Of a DNA stretch of 24,121 nt, positions 15,191 through 23,072 are shown in pieces. The notes beneath the pieces were generated by a model. It worked only from the letters and a program-made list of their open reading frames with translations, made no database searches and was not told the DNA's origin. Position 1 is the stretch's first letter, and every line of letters begins with the position of its first letter. Origin of the DNA: an uncultured Sutterella sp. (GTDB lineage: Bacteria > Pseudomonadota > Gammaproteobacteria > Burkholderiales > Burkholderiaceae_F); NCBI GenBank assembly GCA_905202595.1, contig CAJKSP010000037.1, forward strand, positions 1-24,121. Direction: 5' to 3'. The position numbers were made by a program, and so were the translations under genes.

Positions 15191-15727
15191 TCAGCCGGCA
15201 TCCGCCGCAAAGCGCGCCCTGGCGGCAAAGAACGCTTCGCGCACCGACGGGATGATGCGGTGATCCTCCCGGCCGGCGAAGACCGCAAAGGCGACGCTGC
15301 CGCTCTTGCTGAAGAACTGCACGGCGAGCGACTCCCGCTTCATGAAGGGCAGCGCCGTAAAGGCGATGGCGCCGATGTCGAGGTAGTTGAGGTGCCCGCC
15401 GATCGCCGCATGCTTCGAGAGGATGTTGTAGTAGCCGTGCCCGATCTTGCCCTTGGAGAGCCGGCCTTCAATTTCAAAGACGCTGCCGGCATGGACGATG
15501 AAGAGCGTGACCTTCTCCCACTCGGCAAGCGCCTCCCAGACTTCGGCAAAGCGGGCCGACGCGTCGCCCGGCACAAAGGCGGCCGCAGATTCGGGGAGAA
15601 GCCTCGCCGCATCGCAGTCGCTCAGGCCGAGCTTGCCGGCGAGAGTGCCGATGGTGGCGGGATAAGGCGCCGCCATGACTTCGTCGATGACGGCCTGCTG
15701 CTGAGGGGTGGGCTGAATTCGCTGCAT
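15191..15727 (-). CDS. hutX: HutX/ChuX-type cytosolic haem carrier
   Basis: 178 residues. The N-terminal part (about 1-45) resembles a small helical domain. The core matches HutX/ChuX: LAEWEKVTLFIVHAGSVFEI, then GRLSKGKIGHGYYNI and GHLNYLDIGAIAFTALPFMK, the split-barrel haem-binding fold, then SLAVQFFSKSGSVAFAVFAG. The protein binds haem after import and delivers it to downstream enzymes. In Vibrio hutX lies with hutW and hutZ; here hutW is at the head of the same operon. HutZ is absent and a flavodoxin-like gene follows instead. AAGGAG lies upstream of the ATG at 15727. The length is in the family range of about 160-180. Confidence 0.88.
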   Translation of the reverse strand: MQRIQPTPQQQAVIDEVMAAPYPATIGTLAGKLGLSDCDAARLLPESAAAFVPGDASARFAEVWEALAEWEKVTLFIVHAGSVFEIEGRLSKGKIGHGYYNILSKHAAIGGHLNYLDIGAIAFTALPFMKRESLAVQFFSKSGSVAFAVFAGREDHRIIPSVREAFFAARARFAADAG

Positions 15728-15760
15728 GATGAATGCGCTCCTTCGGTCGAGTTGAAAAAA

Positions 15761-17254
15761 TCAAAATGAAACGAATGAGCCGCCGGGCTGAGCCCGCGCC
15801 TCCAGGCTTCTTCGGCTCGCTGAGGCGACGGCGGCCATGTCGAGCGCGCGCTCGCAGGCGTCGAGAAGCTCCAGGTCGTGCGTGATCAGCAGAACTGCCC
15901 GGCCCTTCTGCGCTTCCTCTTTCAAGAGCTTCGAAATGGCGGCCATGTTGGCGCCGTCAAGTCCGGAGGTCGGCTCGTCCAGAATCAGAACGGCCGGCTC
16001 CTTCACGAGCGCGCAGGCAATGACGAGCCGCTGCTTCTCGCCGCCAGAAAGGCTTTGCGGATGGCGATGCGCAAGCGGCAGGAGATTGAGCGACGCGAGA
16101 AGTCCGCTGATCCGCTCGGCATGGACTGCGCTGAGCTTGGCCGCCCGCAGCGCGCCCTCAACCTCTTCGCGCACCGTGCGCATCTGCAGCTGATGATCGG
16201 CGTTCTGCAGCACGAGGCCGGCCGACGGCATCAGCCCTTCGCGGCCGACCGGCTTGCCGCCGAGCCTGAAGGCGCCCTCCGCCCGCTCGAGCCCCGTGAG
16301 AATGCGGGCCATCGTGGTCTTGCCGGCGCCGTTGCCGCCGATGAGCGCCGTGAGGCCGCTCGGCACGGCAAAGCTCACGGCCGAAAAAAGCGGCGCCCCG
16401 CCGGGATAGGCGAACGTCATGTCCTGCGCGCTGAAGCGCGCAGGCGCATCGGCCGCAGCCGGCGCTTCGCCCGGAGCGCCGACGGCAATTCGAGGCAGCC
16501 GCCGGCGCGGATCGTCGACTTCGGCGCGCCGCAGGCCGAAGTCCGCCCGCAGGCGGTCGTCTTCAAGCATGGAGAAGGGGCCGCGCCGGCAAATTTCGCC
16601 GCCGCGCATCACGAGCACTTCGTCGGCCAAGTCCTTAAGCCAGTAGAGCCGGTGATCCACCACGAGAATGGCCGCGCCCGCGCGCTTGAGTTCGCCCAGG
16701 AGCTCGGCGAGCGACGCGGCCGCCTCCGGATCGAGATTGGCCGTCGGCTCGTCGAGAATGAAGGCATCGGGACCGAGCGCCAGAATGGCGGCAAGCCCCA
16801 CCTTCTGCTTCTGCCCCTCCGAGAGCGCATGAATGTCCTGTCCGAGAAGATGCGCGATCCCGAGACGCTCGGCCGCGCTCGAAACCCGCTCTTCAATCTG
16901 CTCGGGCGGCATTCCGCGGCTCTTGAGCGCAAAGGCGAGCTCGTCGCCGACGCTGAGTGCGAAGAACTGCTCCTCAGGATCCTGAAAGAGCGTGCCGATG
17001 TGCTCGGAAAGCTCAGCCACGGACACGGCCGAGGCATCGAGCCCGTCGACGCGCACTTCGCCATTGAGCGCGCCGCCGAGAACCTGCGGCGCGAGGCCGT
17101 TCACAAGGCGCATGAGCGTCGTCTTGCCGCAGCCCGAGGGGCCGGTGACGAGCTTGAGCTCTCCGGCTTCGACCGTGAGGCTGAGGCCGCGGACCGCAGG
17201 CCGGTCCGCATGAGGATAGGTGTAGGCGACGTCTTTCAGTTCAATGCGAGGCAT
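15761..17254 (-). CDS. ECF transporter energizing module: two fused CbiO-type ATPases (EcfA-EcfA')
   Basis: 497 residues with two complete ABC ATPase domains. Domain 1: Walker A GPSGCGKTT (38-46), Q-loop LFQDPEEQFF (89-98), signature LSEGQKQK (144-151), Walker B FILDEP (165-170), switch His201. Domain 2: Walker A GGNGAGKTT (306-314), signature LSGGEKQR (402-409), Walker B LILDEP (423-428), switch His in LLITHDLELL. The Q-D-P-E-x-Q-F/L motif is the EcfA type. The two ATPases are separate genes in many ECF systems but fused here, as in YkoD-like modules. AAGGGAG precedes the ATG. It lies 43 nt after the EcfT gene and should power uptake through the T and S proteins upstream. Confidence 0.92.
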   Translation of the reverse strand: MPRIELKDVAYTYPHADRPAVRGLSLTVEAGELKLVTGPSGCGKTTLMRLVNGLAPQVLGGALNGEVRVDGLDASAVSVAELSEHIGTLFQDPEEQFFALSVGDELAFALKSRGMPPEQIEERVSSAAERLGIAHLLGQDIHALSEGQKQKVGLAAILALGPDAFILDEPTANLDPEAAASLAELLGELKRAGAAILVVDHRLYWLKDLADEVLVMRGGEICRRGPFSMLEDDRLRADFGLRRAEVDDPRRRLPRIAVGAPGEAPAAADAPARFSAQDMTFAYPGGAPLFSAVSFAVPSGLTALIGGNGAGKTTMARILTGLERAEGAFRLGGKPVGREGLMPSAGLVLQNADHQLQMRTVREEVEGALRAAKLSAVHAERISGLLASLNLLPLAHRHPQSLSGGEKQRLVIACALVKEPAVLILDEPTSGLDGANMAAISKLLKEEAQKGRAVLLITHDLELLDACERALDMAAVASASRRSLEARAQPGGSFVSF

Positions 17255-17297
17255 GGCTGGCTCCCTTGGGGGCAGCAGAAGAATTCAAAAAAGCCGT

Positions 17298-18086
17298 TCA
17301 GGGCATCATGACGGCCGATCCCGCCATGAAGGCCTGGCTCAGAAACGCTTCGGCGAGTCCCGTGAGGAGCGCCGTCAGCGCTGCCAGGATCAGCGCGCAG
17401 CGGTCGAGGCGCGAGAGCGCCTTCGAGGCCGGAGGCGTCGTGCGCTCGGCCGTCCCGAGCCCCTTGAGCTCCGCGGCAATGCCGAGCGATTCCGAGGACT
17501 TGAGCGCGCGGAAGAGCACCGGGACCAGCAGCAGCCGCACGGAGAGAAGCGGCCGCAGCGCGAGCATCTTCGGCCCCATCGGCCAGCCCCGAATGCGAAG
17601 CGTCTCCCAGATCTGGCGGAGGTCGTTCGCAAAGGTCGGGATGAAGCGCAGCATCACCGCCGCCGGCAGAAAGACGGCGAAGGGCAGCCGCAGGCGCTCG
17701 AGCGTCGCGAGCACATCCTCGATGCGGGTCGTGAGCGCGAGCGCCATGACGACATTCATCATGGAGGCGCCCCGCATGAAGGGAATGACGAGCGACTTGA
17801 CGGAGAGCCCGCTCAGCCCCGGCATGAACTGATCGAGGACGAGCGCGCAGCCGAAGGCGAGAAGCATCATCGCCGCCATCAGCGCATAAAGCAGCGCGAG
17901 CATCGCCGGACGCTTCAGGAGAAGCGCATAGGCAAGCGTCATGAGAAAAAGCACGCCCTGCGCCGCTGCGCTGCTCGACGCGACGGCGAGCACCGCGGCG
18001 AGCGCCGTGAGCGCGAGCTTCGTTCTCGCGTCGAGGCGGCCGAGGAGGCTCGTCTGCGCGGCCTTCTTAGCGAACAAAGCCCGCAT
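17298..18086 (-). CDS. ecfT: ECF transporter T component (EcfT/CbiQ family)
   Basis: 262 residues from the ATG at 18086, chosen for GGGGGAG 7 nt upstream. A longer frame to 18143 lacks support. Several hydrophobic helices lie between about 15 and 125. The coupling region follows: TRIEDVLATLERLRLP, then the first arginine motif in LRIRGW and the second in AAELKGLG, which insert into the grooves of the two ATPases. Here the second motif has Lys where Arg is more usual. A final hydrophobic helix lies near the C-terminus. It overlaps the S-component gene by 20 nt, implying translational coupling. Confidence 0.88.
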   Translation of the reverse strand: MRALFAKKAAQTSLLGRLDARTKLALTALAAVLAVASSSAAAQGVLFLMTLAYALLLKRPAMLALLYALMAAMMLLAFGCALVLDQFMPGLSGLSVKSLVIPFMRGASMMNVVMALALTTRIEDVLATLERLRLPFAVFLPAAVMLRFIPTFANDLRQIWETLRIRGWPMGPKMLALRPLLSVRLLLVPVLFRALKSSESLGIAAELKGLGTAERTTPPASKALSRLDRCALILAALTALLTGLAEAFLSQAFMAGSAVMMP

Positions 18087-18621
18087 GCTTAAGCTCCCCC
18101 ACGGTTTTCCAGCCCGCCCAGAGGCCGAGCAGCGACCCGGCATAGCCGATCGCCACGATCGGCACCACCATCGTCATGAGCGCCGGGCTTTCGCGCATGA
18201 AGAGGTACGACGCGCCGAGGCTCAGCCCCTTGCTCGCGAAGTCGTAGACGCCGGCCGCCACCCAGGGCGCCCAGGCCCTGCGGTAGCCGCCCGACGCCCA
18301 GACGGCCGCTTCGCCGAGGAGCGCGCCGAAAAGCGCCGCCGGCAGCAGCGAAAGGCTGCCGCCGAGGAGCAGCACGCTGATCAGCATGCTCACGACCGTG
18401 AAGAGCAGCAGCGTCCCGGCCTTGGGCACCTTCGTGAAGAGCACGATCAGCAGCGTCGTGAAGACGAGGTTCTTCGCGACGAGCGACACGGGATTCATGC
18501 CGCCGCCCGCGAGCGCAATCAGCAGGCTCGAGAGCTTGGCGGCTGCGGCGAAGACGCCGAGCATGACGAGCTCTCTGGCCTCCCAGCGGCGGCCGGCGGC
18601 GGAAGCGGTCTTTTCCATCAT
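18067..18621 (-). CDS. ECF transporter S component, MptA/Trep_Strep-like
   Basis: 184 residues from the ATG at 18621 (GGAG about 12 nt upstream; a longer frame to 18681 is possible). About five or six hydrophobic helices: LVMLGVFAAAAKLSSLLIAL, LVFTTLLIVLF, GTLLLFTVVSMLISVLLLGG, SLLPAALFGALLGEAAVWA, then MTMVVPIVAIGYAGSLLGLW. The FTKVPKAG hinge between helices and the small-residue pattern in helix 1 resemble the poorly characterised MptA/Trep_Strep S-component family. S components bind the substrate, so this protein should define what the transporter carries. Context (haem receptor, HutX, HutW) suggests haem or a related tetrapyrrole, but no substrate has been shown by sequence. Confidence 0.75.
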   Translation of the reverse strand: MMEKTASAAGRRWEARELVMLGVFAAAAKLSSLLIALAGGGMNPVSLVAKNLVFTTLLIVLFTKVPKAGTLLLFTVVSMLISVLLLGGSLSLLPAALFGALLGEAAVWASGGYRRAWAPWVAAGVYDFASKGLSLGASYLFMRESPALMTMVVPIVAIGYAGSLLGLWAGWKTVGELKHAGFVR

Positions 18622-18685
18622 TGTCCAATCGCTCCGTTCCATGCGGCGCATCGCACGATGCGCCGCGCTTCGAACAGTCAACTCG

Positions 18686-20812
18686 TCAGAACTTGGCGCT
18701 GAACGTCACGCCAAAGCTGCGCCCGGCCTCATAGATGGAGTCCGAGAGCTTGTAGAGCTTGTTCGTGATGTTGTAGAAGCCCGCGTCGACGCTGTAGGCG
18801 TCCTGAGGGCCGAACGTCACGCCGCCCGTGAGATTGAAGGTGGTCGAGCCGCCGAAGGACGTGCGGGTCTTCTCTTCAAAGGCGTACTGCGCCGTTTCGG
18901 ACTGGCTGCAGGCATAGGCGTCGGCATGAATGCCGAGGCCCTTCGCTTCGCCGAACCACTTGACGCCGTAGCGTCCGGAAAGCTCGGCGGTGCCGGAGTC
19001 GTAGGTGGCGTAGCCGTCCTGCTCGAGCTTGCGGCGGATCCACGTACCGCTCACATAGGGCTCGAAGCCGCTCTCAAAGCGGTAGCTCGCCTGCAGCTCG
19101 AGGCCGTGCGTCTTCGCCTTCGCTACGTTTCGGTACTGGAAAATCTTGCCGCCGGTATCGACCGAGGTGATGTAGTCGTCCGCATCGCTGTAGAAGAGCG
19201 CGGCGTCGAAAACGGCCCGGCCGGGCGTCAGGCGCACGCCGACTTCGAAGTTGTTCGACGTCTCCGGCTTCAGATCCGGATTGGTGATGACGATGCCGCC
19301 GCCCATGGCGGTCGGTATGTAGCGCTCCATCAGATTGGGCGTGCGGAAGCCCTGCGCCCACGAAGCGCGAAGCGCCGTGTGCTCGATGCCGCGCCAGACG
19401 GCCCCCACATTGAAGACCGCGCGGGCGTCCTGCTGGCTTCCCTTTTTGGACGCCGCGAGCTCAGGCCTTCCCGGGTCAGCAGGCGTCTCGCCCGCGCTCT
19501 CGCTTTTGTTCACGAGGCTCCCCTCTCGGGTCTGCACCTCGGACTCCACCCAGGTATAGCGGGCGCCGTACGTGAGCGTCACGTCGGCCGGAAGCGCCGA
19601 CTCCATCGATGCGAACACCGCATTCATCATCTGATGGCCGCTGCTCGCAGAAAGCGAATGCTTGTACTGATTGGTCAGAAGCTTCCCGCCCATCATGCCC
19701 TTCGTGCGCGAATGGGTTTCAGTCTCCGCGCTCAGGTCGTCGTAATTGAGCTCATAGCCCGCGATCAGATAATGGCGGTCGCCGAGCTGCCAGTCGGTCT
19801 GCAGGGAGAAGCCGTACTGATCGAGCGTGTTGTCGGCATAGTTGTCCATTTTCTGATCAACCTGCACGGGACCGGAGGCCGACGCCACGTAGACTCGGTT
19901 GTGCATGGCCTTGTCGCTGCGCTGAAAGAAGGCGTCCGCCCGCAGCCGAACGAGCGAATCGGTGAGCTCGCGGGCTTCAAGGAACGCGGCGGCCTTCGAG
20001 CGCTTCCACTGCGGCACTTCCACGGCAAAGTCCTGGTAGCGTCCCATGTCGGAGGGCAGCAGCCCCGTATTGAAGTCGAGGTCGAACATCTGCAGGTTGA
20101 TGCCGGCCTTGACGCTCTCCGTGAAGTTGTAGGCCAAATACGCTGACGCGGATCGGGACGTGAAGTCCGTGTTGGGAATCTCGCCCGCCGGCGTCTTCAG
20201 GTTGTCCGCGCGCTCCACGTCGCCGGAGAGGCGGTATTCAAAGCCGTTGAAGGCGCCGTAGACAGACCCGCTGAGCGACCGGCCGGCATTGGACGAATTC
20301 ATGCCGCCGGAGACCTGGCCGCCGAAGGTCTGGGCGCCGGGCTTCTTCGTAATGATGTTGACCACGCCGCCGATGGCGTCCGAGCCGTAGAGCACGGACG
20401 CTGGCCCCTTGATGACCTCGATGCGCTCGATGTCGGAGAGGCTCACGAGCATGGGCGCGCCGGACATGGACTTGTGCTCCGACACCCGCTGTCCGTCAAT
20501 GAGAACGAGCGTGCGGAAGGCGTCCTCGCCGCGGATCATGACGCGCTTCATGCCCTGGCTGCCGTCATTCATGACTTTGACGCCGGGGACGTCCTTCAAC
20601 AGATCGCCGACCGTCTGGGCCGAGGAGCGCTCTATGTCTTTTTGCGTCAGCACGGACACCGACATCGGCACGTCCATCAGCTCCTGCTCGACGCGGGACG
20701 CCGTCACGTGCACGGCTTCAGTCTGGATGGATTCTCCAGAAAAAACAGGGGATGAAAGCGCCGCAACGGCAGCAGAGACGGCGGTTGCCTTGAAGAGTTT
20801 GCGTGTTTTCAT
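18686..20812 (-). CDS. TonB-dependent outer-membrane receptor, probably for haem or a related tetrapyrrole
   Basis: 708 residues. The signal peptide is about 1-25. A TonB box EAVHVTA is at 32-38. The plug domain shows SVSVLTQKDIERSSAQTVGD, RGEDAFRTLVLIDGQRV and ERIEVIKGPASVLYGSDAIG, then GGVVNIITKKP. The rest is a 22-strand barrel ending in a typical C-terminal aromatic (GVTFSAKF). FRTP (489-492) and NPDLKPE (511-517) correspond to the FRAP and NPNL boxes of haem and related receptors. No His lies between them, although classical haem receptors use one there. It follows hutW by 48 nt and precedes the ECF genes. The start has only a weak ribosome binding site. Haem as substrate is inferred mostly from the operon. 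Confidence 0.88.
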   Translation of the reverse strand: MKTRKLFKATAVSAAVAALSSPVFSGESIQTEAVHVTASRVEQELMDVPMSVSVLTQKDIERSSAQTVGDLLKDVPGVKVMNDGSQGMKRVMIRGEDAFRTLVLIDGQRVSEHKSMSGAPMLVSLSDIERIEVIKGPASVLYGSDAIGGVVNIITKKPGAQTFGGQVSGGMNSSNAGRSLSGSVYGAFNGFEYRLSGDVERADNLKTPAGEIPNTDFTSRSASAYLAYNFTESVKAGINLQMFDLDFNTGLLPSDMGRYQDFAVEVPQWKRSKAAAFLEARELTDSLVRLRADAFFQRSDKAMHNRVYVASASGPVQVDQKMDNYADNTLDQYGFSLQTDWQLGDRHYLIAGYELNYDDLSAETETHSRTKGMMGGKLLTNQYKHSLSASSGHQMMNAVFASMESALPADVTLTYGARYTWVESEVQTREGSLVNKSESAGETPADPGRPELAASKKGSQQDARAVFNVGAVWRGIEHTALRASWAQGFRTPNLMERYIPTAMGGGIVITNPDLKPETSNNFEVGVRLTPGRAVFDAALFYSDADDYITSVDTGGKIFQYRNVAKAKTHGLELQASYRFESGFEPYVSGTWIRRKLEQDGYATYDSGTAELSGRYGVKWFGEAKGLGIHADAYACSQSETAQYAFEEKTRTSFGGSTTFNLTGGVTFGPQDAYSVDAGFYNITNKLYKLSDSIYEAGRSFGVTFSAKF

Positions 20813-20860
20813 GGCAGTGAATTGCAGAGGGTTGAAAAAGCGATTCGACCGAATGCCGCC

Positions 20861-22285
20861 TCAGCAGGCAGCCGCGGGCATGATCTTGGGCAGGCGGCTC
20901 TCGATCCAGCGGACGAGGAGCTGCGCGAGCGTCACGTGCCAGTACTGGCCCGGAACGGTTTGAATGAGGTGCCGGCCGTGCCGCTCGAGCAGGCCCGCCT
21001 CGACCCATTGGTCGACGACGGGCTTCGCCAGCGCTTCAAGCGGCAGGCCGAACGGCGCGCCGAGCTTCTCGAGCGAGACGGCGCCGCTTTCCATCGCCGC
21101 GGAGATTTCCCGCAGCAGCGTCCAGTGCGGCCCCGGGCGGGTCATGAACTGCACGGGCTTTTCGCCCGCCTGCACCCGCGCGGCATAGCGCTCGAGCGAG
21201 CGCTCGAGCATGAAGGCATGCCCGGAAAGGCGGCCGCCCGCGCCGCAGCCGAAGGCGAGGCAGTCGACGGAAGACTTCCCGAGCTCGTTGTAGATGTTGC
21301 GCTCCCGGTGCGTGCGGCCCCAATGATTGTTGGAGAGCCGGCGCCAGTTCTCATGCGTGAAGAACTCGACCGAGCGCGCAAACATGTCGGCCTTCATGGC
21401 CGCATCGGCCGCGGGCGGCAGCTTGCCCGCGGCAATGCGGCGCGCGAGCGGCGACTTCTCAAAGACGTTGAGCTGATAGCAGTCGACGCCGTCCAGGCGA
21501 AGGCCCGCCGCCGTGCGCAGATCCGACTCCCACACCTCCATCGTCTGGCCGGGGAAGCCGTAGATGAGGTCGATCACCAGCGCGGCTTCGTCGTAGCTGC
21601 CGATCGCCTCCAGACGGCGAATCATGTCGTCGCGGGCGTCGACCCTCATCATGGAGCGGCGAATCTCGGTGCTGAAGGTCTGAATGCCGAGAGAAAACCG
21701 GTTGACGCCGCCCTCAAGCGCCGCCTCGACGCGCGCGTCGTCAAAGTGATGAATGCGCCCTTCTAGCGTGATTTCGCAGTCGTTGGCGAGCGGCAGGCAT
21801 TCGCGGACGGCCTGCAGAACCCGCTTCAGATCCGAGGGCGCCAGCGCCGTCGGCGTGCCGCCGCCGAAGTAGATCGCATGAATCGGACCGCTCTTCTGCG
21901 CGGGGCGATCGGCATGCAGGCGCAGCTCCGCAATCAGCGTGTCGGCAAAGGCATGCGCCGCCTCTTCGCTGTAGGGGTTTTGATAGAACATGCAGTAGAG
22001 GCAGCGCGTTTCGCAGAACGGCACGTGCAGATAGGCGAGCGTCTTGCCGCGCCGTGGCGAATCCAGCAGCGCCTCAAACGCCTTCGAAGCGCCCTCGCCC
22101 ATCAGAGGGATGGCGCTCGGCCCCGAATGAACCGCCGCCTTCGCGCGAAAAGCAGCGTGAAGCGGATCCTCTGGATTGGCATGAAAGGCAGAGGGATCTC
22201 TGCCGTCGTCCTTCTCCAGCGCAATCTGCATGGCGCGCGCCCCAGCTTCGAATGTCGCAGCTTTCTTCGGGCCCGTGTTCTTCAT
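20861..22285 (-). CDS. hutW: HutW/ChuW-type radical SAM haem-degrading methyltransferase
   Basis: 474 residues. The radical SAM motif CX3CX2C is Cys91, Cys95 and Cys98 (CETRCLYC) after AYLHVPF, as in HemN-like enzymes. IYFGGGTPTAL at about 139-149 is the SAM-binding GGGTP motif. QTFSTEIRR and IDLIYGFPGQTMEVWESDL match the HemN core. The long N-terminal extension (about 1-80) and the C-terminal part differ from HemN and HemW and match the ChuW/HutW group. These enzymes open the haem ring without oxygen, releasing iron and a linear tetrapyrrole (anaerobilin in E. coli O157). GAGGAG lies 5 nt before the ATG at 22285. First gene of the operon, beneath a Fur-like box. Confidence 0.88.
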   Translation of the reverse strand: MKNTGPKKAATFEAGARAMQIALEKDDGRDPSAFHANPEDPLHAAFRAKAAVHSGPSAIPLMGEGASKAFEALLDSPRRGKTLAYLHVPFCETRCLYCMFYQNPYSEEAAHAFADTLIAELRLHADRPAQKSGPIHAIYFGGGTPTALAPSDLKRVLQAVRECLPLANDCEITLEGRIHHFDDARVEAALEGGVNRFSLGIQTFSTEIRRSMMRVDARDDMIRRLEAIGSYDEAALVIDLIYGFPGQTMEVWESDLRTAAGLRLDGVDCYQLNVFEKSPLARRIAAGKLPPAADAAMKADMFARSVEFFTHENWRRLSNNHWGRTHRERNIYNELGKSSVDCLAFGCGAGGRLSGHAFMLERSLERYAARVQAGEKPVQFMTRPGPHWTLLREISAAMESGAVSLEKLGAPFGLPLEALAKPVVDQWVEAGLLERHGRHLIQTVPGQYWHVTLAQLLVRWIESRLPKIMPAAAC

Positions 22286-22635
22286 GTTGGCTCCTCTGCC
22301 TAATGGCTCCGGCGCACGGACAACGGACGGTCAGGACATGCACGCGGAACGCAGGTGACTGTTCGCTTTCCACTCTCAAACGAGAATGATTCGCGTTCGC
22401 AATCTAGCAAATTTCACGAGCACGCAATATAGGGTTTTTACTTATTTCTGCGGCGAAGCAATGAAATGGCTTTCGGAGGAACGCCTCCAAGCCTCGCTTG
22501 GCGAACTAAGCCCTCAGTCATCTGGTCTGAAGAGCGGCTTATTCGAGAGATGCGAACGAAGGCTGATCGCCGCTGCGGCTGCAGACAGCCATAAAGCTGC
22601 CTCCCGAGGCTGCACGGCGACGCGAGGCGACAGGG
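22286..22635. other. Regulatory and non-coding region upstream of the haem operon
   Basis: This stretch carries the Fur-like box and candidate promoter of the haem operon. Further right are short GC-rich stems (GGAGG-AACG-CCTCC and CCAAG-N5-CTTGG near 22480-22505). Frames here have no ribosome binding site or recognisable product. The sequence right of 22560 looks like decayed coding DNA. Confidence 0.4.
22379..22397. promoter_or_regulatory. Fur-like box controlling the haem operon
   Basis: AACGAGAATGATTCGCGTT is a 9-1-9 near-palindrome with 8 of 9 matching pairs. It shares the GAGAATGATT core of Fur boxes (minus strand AATCATTCTC). It lies 94 nt upstream of the hutW start and overlaps the probable start point of a promoter with TTGCGT (22422-22427) and TAGATT (22401-22406), 15 nt apart. 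Repression under iron sufficiency would be expected. Confidence 0.6.
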
Positions 22636-22680
22636 ATGCTCGAAAGGCGCTTCTTTTGATCGACCGATTGGGTTCCCAAA
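22636..22680 (+). repeat. Direct repeat, left copy, flanking the toxin-antitoxin pair
   Basis: This 45-nt segment beginning ATGCTCGAAAGGC matches 23536-23580 at 39 of 45 positions, in the same orientation and exactly 900 nt apart. The repeat encloses the RHH/PIN module. It may be a remnant of one sequence duplicated when the module inserted, or a dispersed intergenic element. Confidence 0.7.
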
Positions 22681-22746
22681 AATGTCTGCACCTCCGTGAG
22701 GCTCAGTTTTTCTGCGTTTTCTGGCATCGTAATACGGCGCCTAACA

Positions 22747-22795
22747 GCCTATAATCCTAGACGTATAGGCGCATATCATCCTTTTGAGCTATAGG
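22747..22795 (+). promoter_or_regulatory. Promoter and operator of the toxin-antitoxin operon
   Basis: TATAAT at 22750-22755 is a perfect -10; the -35 is weak. It overlaps an inverted repeat GCCTATA (22747-22753) / TATAGGC (22764-22770), and a third TATAGG half-site lies at 22790-22795. Repeated half-sites over the -10 are typical for autorepression by a ribbon-helix-helix antitoxin. Confidence 0.55.
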
Positions 22796-22802
22796 AATAC
22801 TC

Positions 22803-23072
22803 ATGACCCAATCTGCCGCTCGCGTTGCGAATGTCAAGTGGAACATTTCCGTTCCCCCTGATTTCGATGAAGCAACCCGCATTTATCTTGCATCTCAAGG
22901 AGGAAAAAAGGGCTCTCTTTCTTCTTTGGTCCAAAAAGCGGTTTCCCGCTATATCTTGTCTTCACTTACGGGAGAAGCTAAGGAAAAGGTGCGTGCATCC
23001 GGGCTCTCGCAGAGTGAACTTGACAAAATCATTGCGGATGGTCTTGCCTGGGCTAAGAATCAGTCGCGATGA
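22803..23072 (+). CDS. Ribbon-helix-helix type antitoxin
   Basis: 89 residues. VKWNISVPPDFDEATRIYLA at about 11-30 gives a beta strand followed by a helix, and GSLSSLVQKAVSRYIL at about 37-52 a second helix, as in RHH/MetJ-Arc DNA-binding antitoxins. The C-terminal part (about 58-89) would bind the toxin. TAGGAA 6 nt upstream is the ribosome binding site. The stop overlaps the toxin start by ATGA (23069-23072), a coupling typical of toxin-antitoxin pairs. It likely represses its own promoter through the TATAGG sites. Confidence 0.8.
   Translation: MTQSAARVANVKWNISVPPDFDEATRIYLASQGGKKGSLSSLVQKAVSRYILSSLTGEAKEKVRASGLSQSELDKIIADGLAWAKNQSR

Noticed and set aside
18386..20146. Long plus-strand frame opposite the S component and receptor genes
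   Set aside because: The minus-strand receptor has signal peptide, plug and barrel motifs. The plus frame has none.
22386..22754. 122-codon plus-strand frame upstream of the toxin-antitoxin pair
   Set aside because: It has no ribosome binding site, starts beside the Fur-like box and contains the 45-nt repeat. The composition is not gene-like.
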